A DNA stretch of 64,000 nt, taken from assembly GCF_014647635.1 (NCBI RefSeq), contig NZ_BMPO01000002.1, positions 248,001-312,000 of the forward strand, read 5' to 3'. The notes under the pieces were generated by a model, which made no database searches, had not been told where the DNA came from, and was given only the letters and a program-made list of their open reading frames with translations. This stretch comes from Pseudomonas matsuisoli (GTDB lineage Bacteria; Pseudomonadota; Gammaproteobacteria; Pseudomonadales; Pseudomonadaceae). Positions 51,875-61,199 of this stretch are shown here, piece after piece. The position numbers and the translations under genes were made by a program. Each line of letters begins with the position of its first letter. Within the stretch, counting starts at the first letter, position 1.

Positions 51875-53977
51875 ATGGACTTAGCGCCGTTGCTCAAACC
51901 TGTCGATCCATTGCACCCATCGCTGAGCATCAGCGCGGTTGCCGATAAGCTCATGACGGACCAGAGCAAACGCCTTTTGTGCATGCCGGTGGTGGACGAT
52001 GCCGGTAAGCCCATCGGCATCGTAAGCCGCTATCGACTGCAGGACATCTTCATGAAGCGGTACGGACGCGACCTCTGGGAGCGTCGTCCGGTGACCGACA
52101 TCATGAATCCAACACCGCTCTTGATTCGCGTGGATACGCGTCTTGAGGACGCTGCCGAGGCGGTGACGACGCAACTTCAGCACCCTACGACCGAAGACTT
52201 CATCCTGGTGGATGCGCAGGGGCGCTATCTTGGGCTGGGCATGGTGCTGGATCTGCTCAAGGCAATGGCGCGCGACCTTGGCCGAAATCGACGGGTGATG
52301 ATCCGTGCACAACAGATCGTCGGGCTTGGTAGTTGGGAGTGGCAAGCAAGCGATGACGTGCTGTCGTGGTCACCGCACCTCAACCAGATGCTTGGGCTCC
52401 GAGCGGACCTCCGGGAAGCGCCACTGGCCACTGTGCTATCGACGCTCGATGCCAAGTCCGCCGCGCAACTCCACGAATTTTTCCAAGTCGGCCAAAGCCA
52501 GGAACCGACGACGATTGAATTGCATCTGCAAAGTGCAGATGGCGAGCCGCGCATCATCGAGCTCCAGGGCGAGCACTACCGCGATCCGGACAACGGCCAA
52601 GCCCAGGCTGTTGGGACCATGCAGGACATCACGCAGCGGAGCCTGACCGAAGCTCGGTTGGCCCACCTCGCCAGCTACGACCACCTCACTCAACTGCCTA
52701 ACCGTTACCTGTTTCAGGATCGGCTAGAGCATGCGATTCACCAAGCCGACCGCAATGGCACCTCGGTTGGATTGTTCTTTCTCGACCTGGATCGCTTCAA
52801 GTGGATCAACGATGCCCTTGGGCATGCCGCGGGCGATGAGCTGCTCAAACAAGTCGCGGGGCGCCTTTCGACGCTCGTACGGCGGGCGGACACCGTTGCT
52901 CGACTCGGGGGCGACGAATTCACCGTTATCCTGGAAGGGTTGGACGACCCGCAGAAGGCCGCCGTGGTGGCCGAGAAAATCGCCGAAGGTTTCGCTGTGC
53001 CTTTCCAGCTAACCGGGCGCGCGGTAACCGTCTCCACCAGTGTGGGCATTACCCTGTATCCCAACGATGCCAAGGACGTCGAGACACTACTCAAATGTGC
53101 GGATGCCGCGATGTACCGCGCTAAAGAGCAGGGGCGTAATGGTTACTTCTTCTACACCGCTGAGCTCAATAAAGAGGCTCATCGCCGTTTCCAGCTCGAA
53201 CACGGTCTGCGTAGTGCCCTGGAAAGGGACGAGTTCGAAGTCGTTTTCCAGCCTCAGCTGCATACCGCGTCCGGCCAGTTGATGAGCGCCGAAGCACTGC
53301 TGCGGTGGAATTCCGAGTTGGGGTCCGTCTCACCGGCGGAGTTCATACCGCTACTGGAAGATTCTCAGCTGATCATTGCCGTGGGTCGCTGGGTCATGGA
53401 ACAAGCGTGCGCTGCCGCCTCGGCGTGGCAGCAAACCGGTTTGGCCGGGGTACGGGTAGCGGTGAACCTGTCGGTGTGCCAATTGCGCCACCCCGAGTTT
53501 GTCGCGACCGTTAAAGAGATTCTCGCGCGAAGCGGTCTTGAGCCCGATCTGCTGGAAGTCGAAATAACCGAAAGCGTGCTGCTCGACGACCGCGGTAGCG
53601 CGAATGCATTACTGGAGCTCGCCGCGATGGGCATTCGGGTGGCCATCGATGACTTCGGCACCGGATATTCCTCGTTGGCGTATCTCAAGCGTTTTGCGGT
53701 GGATACGCTCAAGATCGATCGCACCTTCGTACGTGACCTGACGCTGGATGCCGACGACGACGCCATTGCATCGGCCGTCATTACCCTGGCCCATTCGCTC
53801 GGCATCACCGTCACGGCTGAAGGGGTAGAAAGCGTGGTGCAACGGCGTTTTCTCAGCGAGCGTGGATGCGATCATTTGCAGGGGTATCTGATCAGCAAGC
53901 CCCTTGGGCTCGACAGATTCCTGAATTGGGCACAGACGGGGGACCACGGTCCTGGCCTGCAGATGTGCGCGTTTTAA
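51875..53977 (+). CDS. CBS-PAS-GGDEF-EAL cyclic-di-GMP protein
   Basis: About 700 residues from the ATG at 51875, with a TTG three codons earlier also possible and a weak ribosome site. Two CBS motifs occupy residues about 15-135 (LLCMPVVDDAGKPIGIVSRY and FILVDAQGRYLGLGMVLDL), then a PAS-like region (about 150-255, GSWEWQASDD). The GGDEF domain has an intact LGGDEFTVIL, and the EAL domain starts at SAEALLRWN and has an IAIDDFGTGYSSLAYLKRF loop. Both catalytic motifs look intact, so it could make or degrade c-di-GMP in response to a nucleotide or small ligand. No membrane span is seen. It lies just before the translocator array. Confidence 0.92.
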   Translation: MDLAPLLKPVDPLHPSLSISAVADKLMTDQSKRLLCMPVVDDAGKPIGIVSRYRLQDIFMKRYGRDLWERRPVTDIMNPTPLLIRVDTRLEDAAEAVTTQLQHPTTEDFILVDAQGRYLGLGMVLDLLKAMARDLGRNRRVMIRAQQIVGLGSWEWQASDDVLSWSPHLNQMLGLRADLREAPLATVLSTLDAKSAAQLHEFFQVGQSQEPTTIELHLQSADGEPRIIELQGEHYRDPDNGQAQAVGTMQDITQRSLTEARLAHLASYDHLTQLPNRYLFQDRLEHAIHQADRNGTSVGLFFLDLDRFKWINDALGHAAGDELLKQVAGRLSTLVRRADTVARLGGDEFTVILEGLDDPQKAAVVAEKIAEGFAVPFQLTGRAVTVSTSVGITLYPNDAKDVETLLKCADAAMYRAKEQGRNGYFFYTAELNKEAHRRFQLEHGLRSALERDEFEVVFQPQLHTASGQLMSAEALLRWNSELGSVSPAEFIPLLEDSQLIIAVGRWVMEQACAAASAWQQTGLAGVRVAVNLSVCQLRHPEFVATVKEILARSGLEPDLLEVEITESVLLDDRGSANALLELAAMGIRVAIDDFGTGYSSLAYLKRFAVDTLKIDRTFVRDLTLDADDDAIASAVITLAHSLGITVTAEGVESVVQRRFLSERGCDHLQGYLISKPLGLDRFLNWAQTGDHGPGLQMCAF

Positions 53978-54096
53978 CAACCCTGCAATATCCACGTCAT
54001 CCGCTGCGTTCATAGTTTCAGCCCATGAAGCTTGTTTCGGTCTCCTCGGAGGTCGCTGTCGTCTAGCTATTACGGACCCGATACCAAGGAGCCGTC

Positions 54097-54375
54097 ATGC
54101 GCAACGTACCCTCGTTGTCCACGACACGATCTCTCGACGCCTGCTGTTTTTCCAACCGCGCGCGTGCCGCTTCCTCCCAGCATCTGCCCACGCCGATGCT
54201 TTTCGCTGTTGGCCGGCTATCACCGTCGTCCTTTCATTCCCCGCATAGCCGTCTCGACCGCATGCCCGGCCTCTGGCACATCCTGCCGGTAGGTGGCCCG
54301 TGCGCCGTTACGCCACGCCGAACCGCTTCGGTTCATCTCTCGCGAACATCCGTGTTTTCGATGCCCGCGCGCTAA
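54097..54375 (+). CDS. Possible small protein upstream of the translocator array
   Basis: A 92-residue frame with AAGGAG 5 bases before the ATG, ending 36 bases before the first giant gene. Composition is Ser/Arg/Pro-rich (MRNVPSLSTTRSLDACCFSN at the start), with third codon positions fairly GC-rich. No domain was recognised. The Ser-rich N-terminus would fit a secreted protein or it may be non-coding leader. The gap 53978-54411 holds nothing else recognisable. Confidence 0.35.
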   Translation: MRNVPSLSTTRSLDACCFSNRARAASSQHLPTPMLFAVGRLSPSSFHSPHSRLDRMPGLWHILPVGGPCAVTPRRTASVHLSRTSVFSMPAR

Positions 54376-54411
54376 GTCGCAGGGCCACGCGCTCTACATA
54401 AGGAAAAAGAA

Positions 54412-57400
54412 ATGGCAGTCAAAGCAGCAGCCAACACGCCCGTCGATTCGAAAGAGTCGGATTCCACCAAAGCCTGGGACGAGGCTGCCGCTGGCGCCAG
54501 GGAAGCGGGCATCCGCTGGGAAAAGCCGGAAGATGACAAGCGCTCGGCGCAGGAGATCATCGACGACAGCGAGCTGCTGAAGAACTTGGGCAACCAGAGT
54601 GGCGTGAAGGACAAGCTGAAAGAGCGCGTCGGTAATTTCGAAAACGATGCCGATGCCGCCTACCGCGCAGCCCAGGTATTGGAGCACATAGAGAAGTTTG
54701 ACGAAAAAGGCGATCGCCTGGTCGGGGGCGACACTGAGAACGGCAAGGTAGACGGCTTCACCAGCAAGGGCCATGCGAAGAACGGTAGCGAGGCTGGACG
54801 CTTGCAGGATTTCGGCAAATACGGTTTTACCAATCTCCAGGGTGAGCTCAACCACATCAACGAAGCACCGGATAACAAGGAAGCGCAGGCGCAGGCTGAA
54901 GCGCTTGGGATCGAGTGGGTACGACCGGAAGGCGACGCTCGTTCGGCGGAAGACATTATCAACGACAGCCCGCTGCTGAAGAACCTTGGCAATCAAAGTG
55001 GTGTGAAGGACATGCTCAAAGAGCGTGTCGGTGACTTCGAGAACGATGCGGATGCGGCGTATCGCGCCGAGCAAGTACTCGAGCATGTGGTGAAGTTCGA
55101 CGGCGACGGTAACCGCCTGCTCGGTGACGATGTACGTAACGACAGTATCGACGGCTTTACCAAGGGTGGTGACGCCAAGAATGGCACCGAAGCGGGTCGG
55201 CTACAGGACTTCGGCAAGTACGGCTTCACCCATCTCAAAGGCGAGCTCGAGCACAGCGCGAACGCAGCTGATGACAAGGAGGCCCGTGCGCAAGCCGAAG
55301 CGCTGGGCATCGTTTGGGAGCGTCCGGAGAACGACAAACGTACCGCGCAGGAAATCATCGACGGTGATCCGCTGCTGAAGAACCTTGGCAATCAAAGCGG
55401 TATCAAGGACATGCTCAAGGATCGGGTCGGTGACTTCGAGAATGATGCCGACGCCGCCTTTCGTGCGACCCAGGTGCTCGAACACATCGAAACGCATGAC
55501 GCCGATGGCAAGACGGTTTCCAGCGGCGATGTCGGCAATGGCAGCATCGACGGTATGACCAAGGGAGGCGAAGCCAAGCACGGAACCGAAGCAGGCCGCC
55601 TGCAGGACTTCGGCAAATACGGCTTCTCCAGCCTGAAAGGCCCGGAGCAGACCGACGAGAGCAAACTCAATTTCGAGCGCGAGTCCCGCGGCATGACCCG
55701 TTTGGACGAGCTCGACGTCCTCAGCATCGAGACCGACCAACTTGCCGATCCGAAGGATTCCAATTCCCAGCATCTGACGGTTTCCGAAGCGACCACCCGC
55801 AACCTTATCGATGACTACAAGGCGCGTGTCGAAAGCGGCGAATTGGCCAAGGACAGTGACGAAGCCAAGCTTGTGATGGCTTTGGAGGCCAAGATTGCCC
55901 TAGGCAGCGGTCGCGGTATCACGGGTTATCAGGAGGGCCAGGGCGCATTTGGTGGTACGTGGCGAGAATCGGACGACAAGCAGACGATGCTCACCGGCAA
56001 GGACCACGAGGACATCATCGACGGCGAAGCGGTCGACAAGATGCTGGCTGAGCTATTCCAGACGGAGAAGATCGCCAACGACTATTCGGCCAAGCTCAAA
56101 GAAAACATCGAGAGCCTGCCGAACCGGGACGCGCTCGAAAAGACCGTCGAGGAAACCCTCAACAGTACGGAATACCTGGATTACCTGCAGGACCTCAGTA
56201 ATCAGGGCAAGTCCGACCTTGCGCAAAAAGACGTGGGCGCGATGTTGCAGAGCCTGAGCCTTCTGAACGAAGAAAAGGGCAAGCAGGCCTCGCAACGATT
56301 GATGCAGGACGGCATCGCGATGGAGCTCAATGAGCTGGTGGCCGACCCTGCGAAAGTCGACCCTGAAATGACGGAGCTGGCGACCAAGGATCTGTTTGGC
56401 CTGCTCAAGGCCATCATCAAGAACGAGACCTTCGACGTTCCGAGGCGCGCGCAAGAGACGATCGAAAAGTTCATCAATGAATTCATGGGTGACAAGAAGA
56501 AACTGGGTGAAGTGACCCGGGTGATCGGTGAACTGAACACGCGCATACAGAATGGCGACACCATCACCAAAGCCGATATCGAAAAAGTGATGGTGCGTAC
56601 GTACACCGAGCTCGGGCATGAAGAGGCCGGCAAGATGGCCAATGCGCTGGATACGCTCAATCAGAACGGGATTCTCGGGTCCCTGGGGGGCACCGTATCG
56701 GTGGTCAGCGCGTTCTATCAGCTGTTCGCCAAGAACGGGCAATTGGCCAAGGATGATCTTGGGCGGCTGTCCGTGGCGCGGGACTTCCTGAGCTTCCTAG
56801 GTGCCTCGCAGCATTTCATCAAGACCGGCGACAAAATTCTGGGAAGTGGCGTTGCGGACTGGATGGGGCTCAGCAAGTCCGTGCCCGCGATCTGGGGCAA
56901 GGAAGGCCTCTGGGGCAAAGCAATCGAAGAGAAACGCCCGCCATCGGTGGCGCCGCAGATCGAACTCGACGATCTCAAGATCGATGAGTTCAGTAACTCC
57001 ATGAGCACGGCTATCGACGATGCCTTCGGCCGTCAGCCGCCTGTGGACCTTCCGTCGGGCGTCGACAACAGCATGTACGACGGCATCGCTGACATGTTCG
57101 AGCGCGAAGCAGCAGCGGGTCTTACGGCGGACGCGCCAAAGGTCCCGGCGTCGACCGTCTCCCGTATCGCCGGCACCGTGGTCAAGACCCTGGGCGCTTC
57201 GGCCGACGTGTTCAGCGGTGTTGCCGACATCGTCCTCGGCGCCTTCACCATCAAGTCCGGTATCGCCAACGACAGCGACCTCGAAAAGGCCGCCGGCAGC
57301 CTTCAGGTCGTGGGCGGCACCTTGTCCGGTATCGCGGGTGGTATCGGTTTCGCCAGCCTGTTCGGCAGTGTCGGCGCTGCGGCGGCGTTCACCGGCCCCT

Positions 57401-57726
57401 TGTTCCTCGCAGGCGTCGCGATCCTCGGTGTGGTCGGGATTATCGGCTACTTCATCGATCACGAGAAAAAACAGAAGGCCACCGACAAGGAGGGGCAGTG
57501 GTACCACGACCTTGCCGACGTAGGCCTGCTGAAAGAGGACTGGGGCGACAAGGTGGAATACGCGCGTTACTCCTTCAATGAGTACGGCGGCCGAGATGCG
57601 CCGGACGACCAGAGCGTATTCGACTATCAAGCCGAAGAGTGGACGTACTTCGATGACACGCCCGCGAAGAACGGTTCCTCCAGCAATCGCCTGAATGACG
57701 AACTGCACCGCGAGTTCACCGCATGA
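54412..57726 (+). CDS. NolX/HrpF/PopF-family T3SS translocator, copy A
   Basis: A 1104-residue, acidic protein without a Sec signal. Residues 36-410 are three tandem repeats of exactly 133 residues (starting at Trp36, Trp169, Trp302). Residues about 425-950 are a long helical core. Residues about 1005-1055 are two hydrophobic segments (GGTLSGIAGGIGFASLFGSV, FLAGVAILGVVGIIGYF), and the tail has RDAPDDQSVFDYQAEEW. The tail and hydrophobic pair match HrpF, PopF and NolX, which insert in the host membrane to let effectors through. It is preceded by an AAGGAAAAAG site. Confidence 0.82.
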   Translation: MAVKAAANTPVDSKESDSTKAWDEAAAGAREAGIRWEKPEDDKRSAQEIIDDSELLKNLGNQSGVKDKLKERVGNFENDADAAYRAAQVLEHIEKFDEKGDRLVGGDTENGKVDGFTSKGHAKNGSEAGRLQDFGKYGFTNLQGELNHINEAPDNKEAQAQAEALGIEWVRPEGDARSAEDIINDSPLLKNLGNQSGVKDMLKERVGDFENDADAAYRAEQVLEHVVKFDGDGNRLLGDDVRNDSIDGFTKGGDAKNGTEAGRLQDFGKYGFTHLKGELEHSANAADDKEARAQAEALGIVWERPENDKRTAQEIIDGDPLLKNLGNQSGIKDMLKDRVGDFENDADAAFRATQVLEHIETHDADGKTVSSGDVGNGSIDGMTKGGEAKHGTEAGRLQDFGKYGFSSLKGPEQTDESKLNFERESRGMTRLDELDVLSIETDQLADPKDSNSQHLTVSEATTRNLIDDYKARVESGELAKDSDEAKLVMALEAKIALGSGRGITGYQEGQGAFGGTWRESDDKQTMLTGKDHEDIIDGEAVDKMLAELFQTEKIANDYSAKLKENIESLPNRDALEKTVEETLNSTEYLDYLQDLSNQGKSDLAQKDVGAMLQSLSLLNEEKGKQASQRLMQDGIAMELNELVADPAKVDPEMTELATKDLFGLLKAIIKNETFDVPRRAQETIEKFINEFMGDKKKLGEVTRVIGELNTRIQNGDTITKADIEKVMVRTYTELGHEEAGKMANALDTLNQNGILGSLGGTVSVVSAFYQLFAKNGQLAKDDLGRLSVARDFLSFLGASQHFIKTGDKILGSGVADWMGLSKSVPAIWGKEGLWGKAIEEKRPPSVAPQIELDDLKIDEFSNSMSTAIDDAFGRQPPVDLPSGVDNSMYDGIADMFEREAAAGLTADAPKVPASTVSRIAGTVVKTLGASADVFSGVADIVLGAFTIKSGIANDSDLEKAAGSLQVVGGTLSGIAGGIGFASLFGSVGAAAAFTGPLFLAGVAILGVVGIIGYFIDHEKKQKATDKEGQWYHDLADVGLLKEDWGDKVEYARYSFNEYGGRDAPDDQSVFDYQAEEWTYFDDTPAKNGSSSNRLNDELHREFTA
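54517..55641 (+). repeat. Three 399-base tandem repeats in translocator A
   Basis: Units begin at 54517, 54916 and 55315, each encoding a 133-residue module (the last is trimmed at its end). Every module contains LLKNLGNQSG, a DFENDADAA segment, an LEH, a D-x-x-G-x-x-L loop and GTEAGRLQDFGKYGF. The same three modules, in the same phase, occur in translocator C. Confidence 0.93.
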
Positions 57727-57835
57727 CGTTCACAGCTACAGGCGTTCTTTCGCATGACTCAACCCCTCGAGCCCTAAGTGCGCCTACGTCGCCACTGCTG
57801 TCTGGCTTCGCATTGGCTAAATATCGGAGCACCTC

Positions 57836-60800
57836 ATGAGCACAGTCCAAAGCCCATCCCGCGCGGAAAGTACCTTACCAACCGAAAGCTTTGAGCAGTT
57901 TCTGCCGGTTAGCCGTAAGTCGGCCAAGGAAAATCCTGATCAGGAATACGCGTACGCCAACGCCGATGACAAAGCGCCCGCCTTCAGCGAGTACAAGGCG
58001 ATAGGCCGCCCCGACGAAGTAGCCGCGGGCACCATTCGCTTCGAAACGGTGGACGGTAAGAAGGTCATCGTCCTTCAGTCCACGTCGCCGGCGTTGTTCG
58101 AACAGGTCAAGCGTGACTTCGAATCGCTCAAGGCGGTCAATGGGGCGACCGACAATGGGGACAACGCCGTCGGTAAGGACGACAAGGCTCCGGAAAGCCT
58201 GCGGGATGTCCAGAAGGTCGAGGAAGTGACTCAGGACGTGGTTCGTTACCGGAACAAGGACGGTGACTGGAGCGTCGTGGCCAAAGGCACCAACCCTGAG
58301 TTCTTCGAGAAAGTGTCGGGCTACAAGGAATCCCTCGACGGTATCAAGGCCAGTGAAGACGATGGTTACCGGCGGGCTACCGATAACGAAGAGTGGCCAC
58401 CCTACAGCGGGATTCAGGTTGGACCGGTCGATGAGGTCGGGCCGGGCACCATTCGTTACGACAACGGCGATGAGAAAGTCGTCGTGCACAAGGATGATAA
58501 TCCTGGCCTGTTCGATTACCTGAGCGGAATGCAGAAGATCGTCACCGATCCCGCCTCTCGCGAGCGCATGGATAAGGCGCAAGGCGATGGCTTCGAGCTT
58601 GCTCAGAAAGACGGCGATGCGCCGAAGTATCAAGACATCAAGAACATCAAACGGGCCGACGGCATCATCACCGTGGAAACGTTCGACGGTAAGAAGACCG
58701 CCGTATCCGAGCAGTTGTCGCCGAAGATGTACGAGCAGCTTTCGACGCACACCGATGTCATGGCCAAGGCCAACGAGCAGGAGAAAGAAGGCTACGCCAC
58801 GCTACATCCTGACGACTACCTGACGTCCGACGAGATCTCTGGTGCCACCATTGGCCCCGAAGGTGAGATTGGCGAAGGCTTCGTCCGCGCAGAGATCTTC
58901 GACGGCGAAGGCGGCAGCCGCAAGGTCGTGGTATCGGAAGAACTCAGCCCAGAGCTTTACGATCGCTTGGTCGCCGAAGACAGTGGTCGGCGCAACTCCA
59001 CGGACAAGATCGACGAAGCGCGTGGCGAGCACGACTTGCCTAAAACGGGCGATGTCGACATCGGCTCTATGGAGACGAGCGAGAAAGACCCCAACGATGA
59101 CAAACGTAACCTGACCGTCACCGAGCTGACCTGGCAGAAGACCGTCGATGGTTGGAAAAAGGGCATGGAAGACGGCTCGATCAAGGACGATGACGTTCGC
59201 GCCAAGCTATTTCGCGCATTGCAGGCGCAAGGCATGCTGGAAAACGGCGCGACGATGGTTACGCTCGATATCAGCCTTGGCCAAAGTACCGCGCAGGCGA
59301 CAGGTGACGACTTTGCGACCGTTATCGATGGCCGGGCCGTCGATCAAAAGCTGAACGAATTGTTCTCCAGTGAGGCGGTCCAGAAGGATTTCGTCGACGC
59401 ACAGAAAAGCGCGGTCGACGCGTTGCCGAACAAGGACGAGGTCGTCAAGAAACTCGAAGACATGGCGTTCAGCGAAGAGTACGTGAAGTACATCGCCGAT
59501 CTTCAGTTTGACAAGAAGGGCGACCTGGCCGAAGCCGATATGCGTGAGACCTATGCCGCGCTGGCTACGGTCGATCCCGAAAAAGCCGCGCAGTTCGCCC
59601 AGCAGATGCAGATGGATACCATGATGATCGATCTGGATCGTCTGCTGCAGGACCCAAGCAAGATCACTGACGAAAACCTCACGCTGGCCACTCAGGACAC
59701 CGTGAAGACCTGGCTCACTGCGTTGAAAAAGGCGGGTGTCGACCTGCCTCGGCGTACGGCTGAAAGCATGGACAAGTTCGTTGAGGAGATTCTCAACGAT
59801 AAACAGACTGCCAAGGATTTCGGCAAGGCACTGCAGCAACTGGGCGATCGCTATACGAAAAATGGCGAGATCACCCAGGCCGACATCGACGGCCTGATGA
59901 AGAGCGATGTCTACCAAGCGCTCAATGAAAAAACCAATGGTGGGATGCTCACCACCATCGCCGAACTGAACAAGAACGGTACGCTGGGTTCGGCTGGCGG
60001 CATGATCTCGTTAGCGTCGGGTATCTACCAAATGGCCGGCGGCAAGCTCGGCGGCACGCCAGAGGAACGTCTCGCCATTGCTAAGGAAATGGTCGGGTTC
60101 TTCGGTGCTAGCCAGCACTTTGTCAATTTGGGCACGAACGTCATCGATGCCATCAACGGCACCGACCTCAATCGTGTCATGGCGTTGGACAAGTCACTGC
60201 CGGAAATCTTTGGCAAGGACAAAGGCAAGGGCAAGTCGCCAGCCCTGGCCGAGCCGAGCTTCGAGAAGTTTTCCGAGAATGTCTCCAGCTTGATGAACGA
60301 CGCCTCGGTCGATAGCCAGAAAAAGCTCAATACGCTGCTCGACCTCGATGACGCCGGCAAGGAAGACGTGCTCAAGGGCATGCACGGTGAATACGCGAAA
60401 AACCCGCTGATCAAGGGTGCCAACATGGGTACCCGCGGCATCTCCGCATTCCTGCGCGTCCTGGACGCAGGCGCGAATACCTTCGTTGGCGCCGCCGACG
60501 TCGCACTCGGCGCACTAATGATCAAAGGCGGCATGCAAAGCAACGACGGCGCCACGATTGCCCAGGGCGCGGTCACCGTTGCCGCAGGCTCATTCGGTAT
60601 TGGCGGCGGCGCAGCCTCACTCGGTGCACTCAAGGGCCTGGCCTTCGCCCGCGCCGCGGTCGGCCCAATGTTCTGGGCTTCGGCAGCGCTGACCCTTGCG
60701 ACATTGCCGTTCGCGATCATTCAGGACATCAAATACAACAACCAGCTCGACGATCACCGCAGCTCGCAGGCGGACCTCATCAAGCAATTCGAGTCGGATG

Positions 60801-61024
60801 GGCTGCTCTCCGAGGATGGCTTGACCCGGTACGAGTTCCTCGATGACTACATGTACAACTACGCCCAACGCGACGCACCGGACGACCAGAGCATCTTCGA
60901 ATATCGCGAGGAGGAATACGCGTTCTACAGCGACGAGGGTCATCTACCGGAAGCGGGGTGGGACGACGTGAAACACGAAGACTACGACGGTGACGGGAAC
61001 AACCTCGATACCCAGATGGCGTAG
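57836..61024 (+). CDS. NolX/HrpF-family T3SS translocator with divergent repeats, copy B
   Basis: A 1062-residue acidic protein. Its N-terminal part (38-382) lacks the 133-residue modules of A and C. It instead has five degenerate repeats of about 70 residues. From residue about 405 a core follows that aligns with C and less with A (DDKRNLTVTELTWQK, AAQFAQQMQMDTMMIDLDRL, GSAGGMISLASGIYQMAG). Hydrophobic segments lie near 920-985, and the tail has QRDAPDDQSIFEYREEEYAF. Expected role: pore component or accessory translocator. The end is an Asp-rich DYDGDGNNLDTQMA. Confidence 0.82.
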   Translation: MSTVQSPSRAESTLPTESFEQFLPVSRKSAKENPDQEYAYANADDKAPAFSEYKAIGRPDEVAAGTIRFETVDGKKVIVLQSTSPALFEQVKRDFESLKAVNGATDNGDNAVGKDDKAPESLRDVQKVEEVTQDVVRYRNKDGDWSVVAKGTNPEFFEKVSGYKESLDGIKASEDDGYRRATDNEEWPPYSGIQVGPVDEVGPGTIRYDNGDEKVVVHKDDNPGLFDYLSGMQKIVTDPASRERMDKAQGDGFELAQKDGDAPKYQDIKNIKRADGIITVETFDGKKTAVSEQLSPKMYEQLSTHTDVMAKANEQEKEGYATLHPDDYLTSDEISGATIGPEGEIGEGFVRAEIFDGEGGSRKVVVSEELSPELYDRLVAEDSGRRNSTDKIDEARGEHDLPKTGDVDIGSMETSEKDPNDDKRNLTVTELTWQKTVDGWKKGMEDGSIKDDDVRAKLFRALQAQGMLENGATMVTLDISLGQSTAQATGDDFATVIDGRAVDQKLNELFSSEAVQKDFVDAQKSAVDALPNKDEVVKKLEDMAFSEEYVKYIADLQFDKKGDLAEADMRETYAALATVDPEKAAQFAQQMQMDTMMIDLDRLLQDPSKITDENLTLATQDTVKTWLTALKKAGVDLPRRTAESMDKFVEEILNDKQTAKDFGKALQQLGDRYTKNGEITQADIDGLMKSDVYQALNEKTNGGMLTTIAELNKNGTLGSAGGMISLASGIYQMAGGKLGGTPEERLAIAKEMVGFFGASQHFVNLGTNVIDAINGTDLNRVMALDKSLPEIFGKDKGKGKSPALAEPSFEKFSENVSSLMNDASVDSQKKLNTLLDLDDAGKEDVLKGMHGEYAKNPLIKGANMGTRGISAFLRVLDAGANTFVGAADVALGALMIKGGMQSNDGATIAQGAVTVAAGSFGIGGGAASLGALKGLAFARAAVGPMFWASAALTLATLPFAIIQDIKYNNQLDDHRSSQADLIKQFESDGLLSEDGLTRYEFLDDYMYNYAQRDAPDDQSIFEYREEEYAFYSDEGHLPEAGWDDVKHEDYDGDGNNLDTQMA
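57947..58981 (+). repeat. Five degenerate repeats of about 70 residues in translocator B
   Basis: Motifs SPALFEQ, NPEFFEK, NPGLFDY, SPKMYEQ and SPELYDR fall at protein positions 84, 153, 222, 295 and 371 (spacing 69, 69, 73, 76). Each is preceded by a beta-hairpin-like GTIRFETVDGKKVIVL-type segment and an acidic DDKAP/GDAP linker. The units are too divergent to show at DNA level by eye. Confidence 0.85.
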
Positions 61025-61051
61025 CCGCCAGACGCGTAAACGGTCAAGCCG

Positions 61052-61080
61052 TTGGCCCCTCGTTCGTCGATAGGGGCCAA
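61052..61080. terminator. Hairpin between translocators B and C
   Basis: TTGGCCCCT and AGGGGCCAA form a perfect 9-pair stem with an 11-base loop, 30 bases after the B stop. There is no T-run, so it may be a weak terminator or mRNA-stabilising element between the two genes. Confidence 0.45.
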
Positions 61081-61199
61081 GCCTGAAAATCTCGAATCTC
61101 ATTTGCCCTTTTTGCCAGTAGCACCCGCCGAGCGATCCAAGCCGGCGGTGTAGGCAGTCACTGCGCGGTGCGGCATCCCCTAGAAAAAGAGGAAGAAAC

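Noticed and set aside
54517-55641. Tandem 399-base repeats as a possible CRISPR or satellite array
   Set aside because: The repeats are in frame, coding, diverged and without spacers, so they are protein modules.
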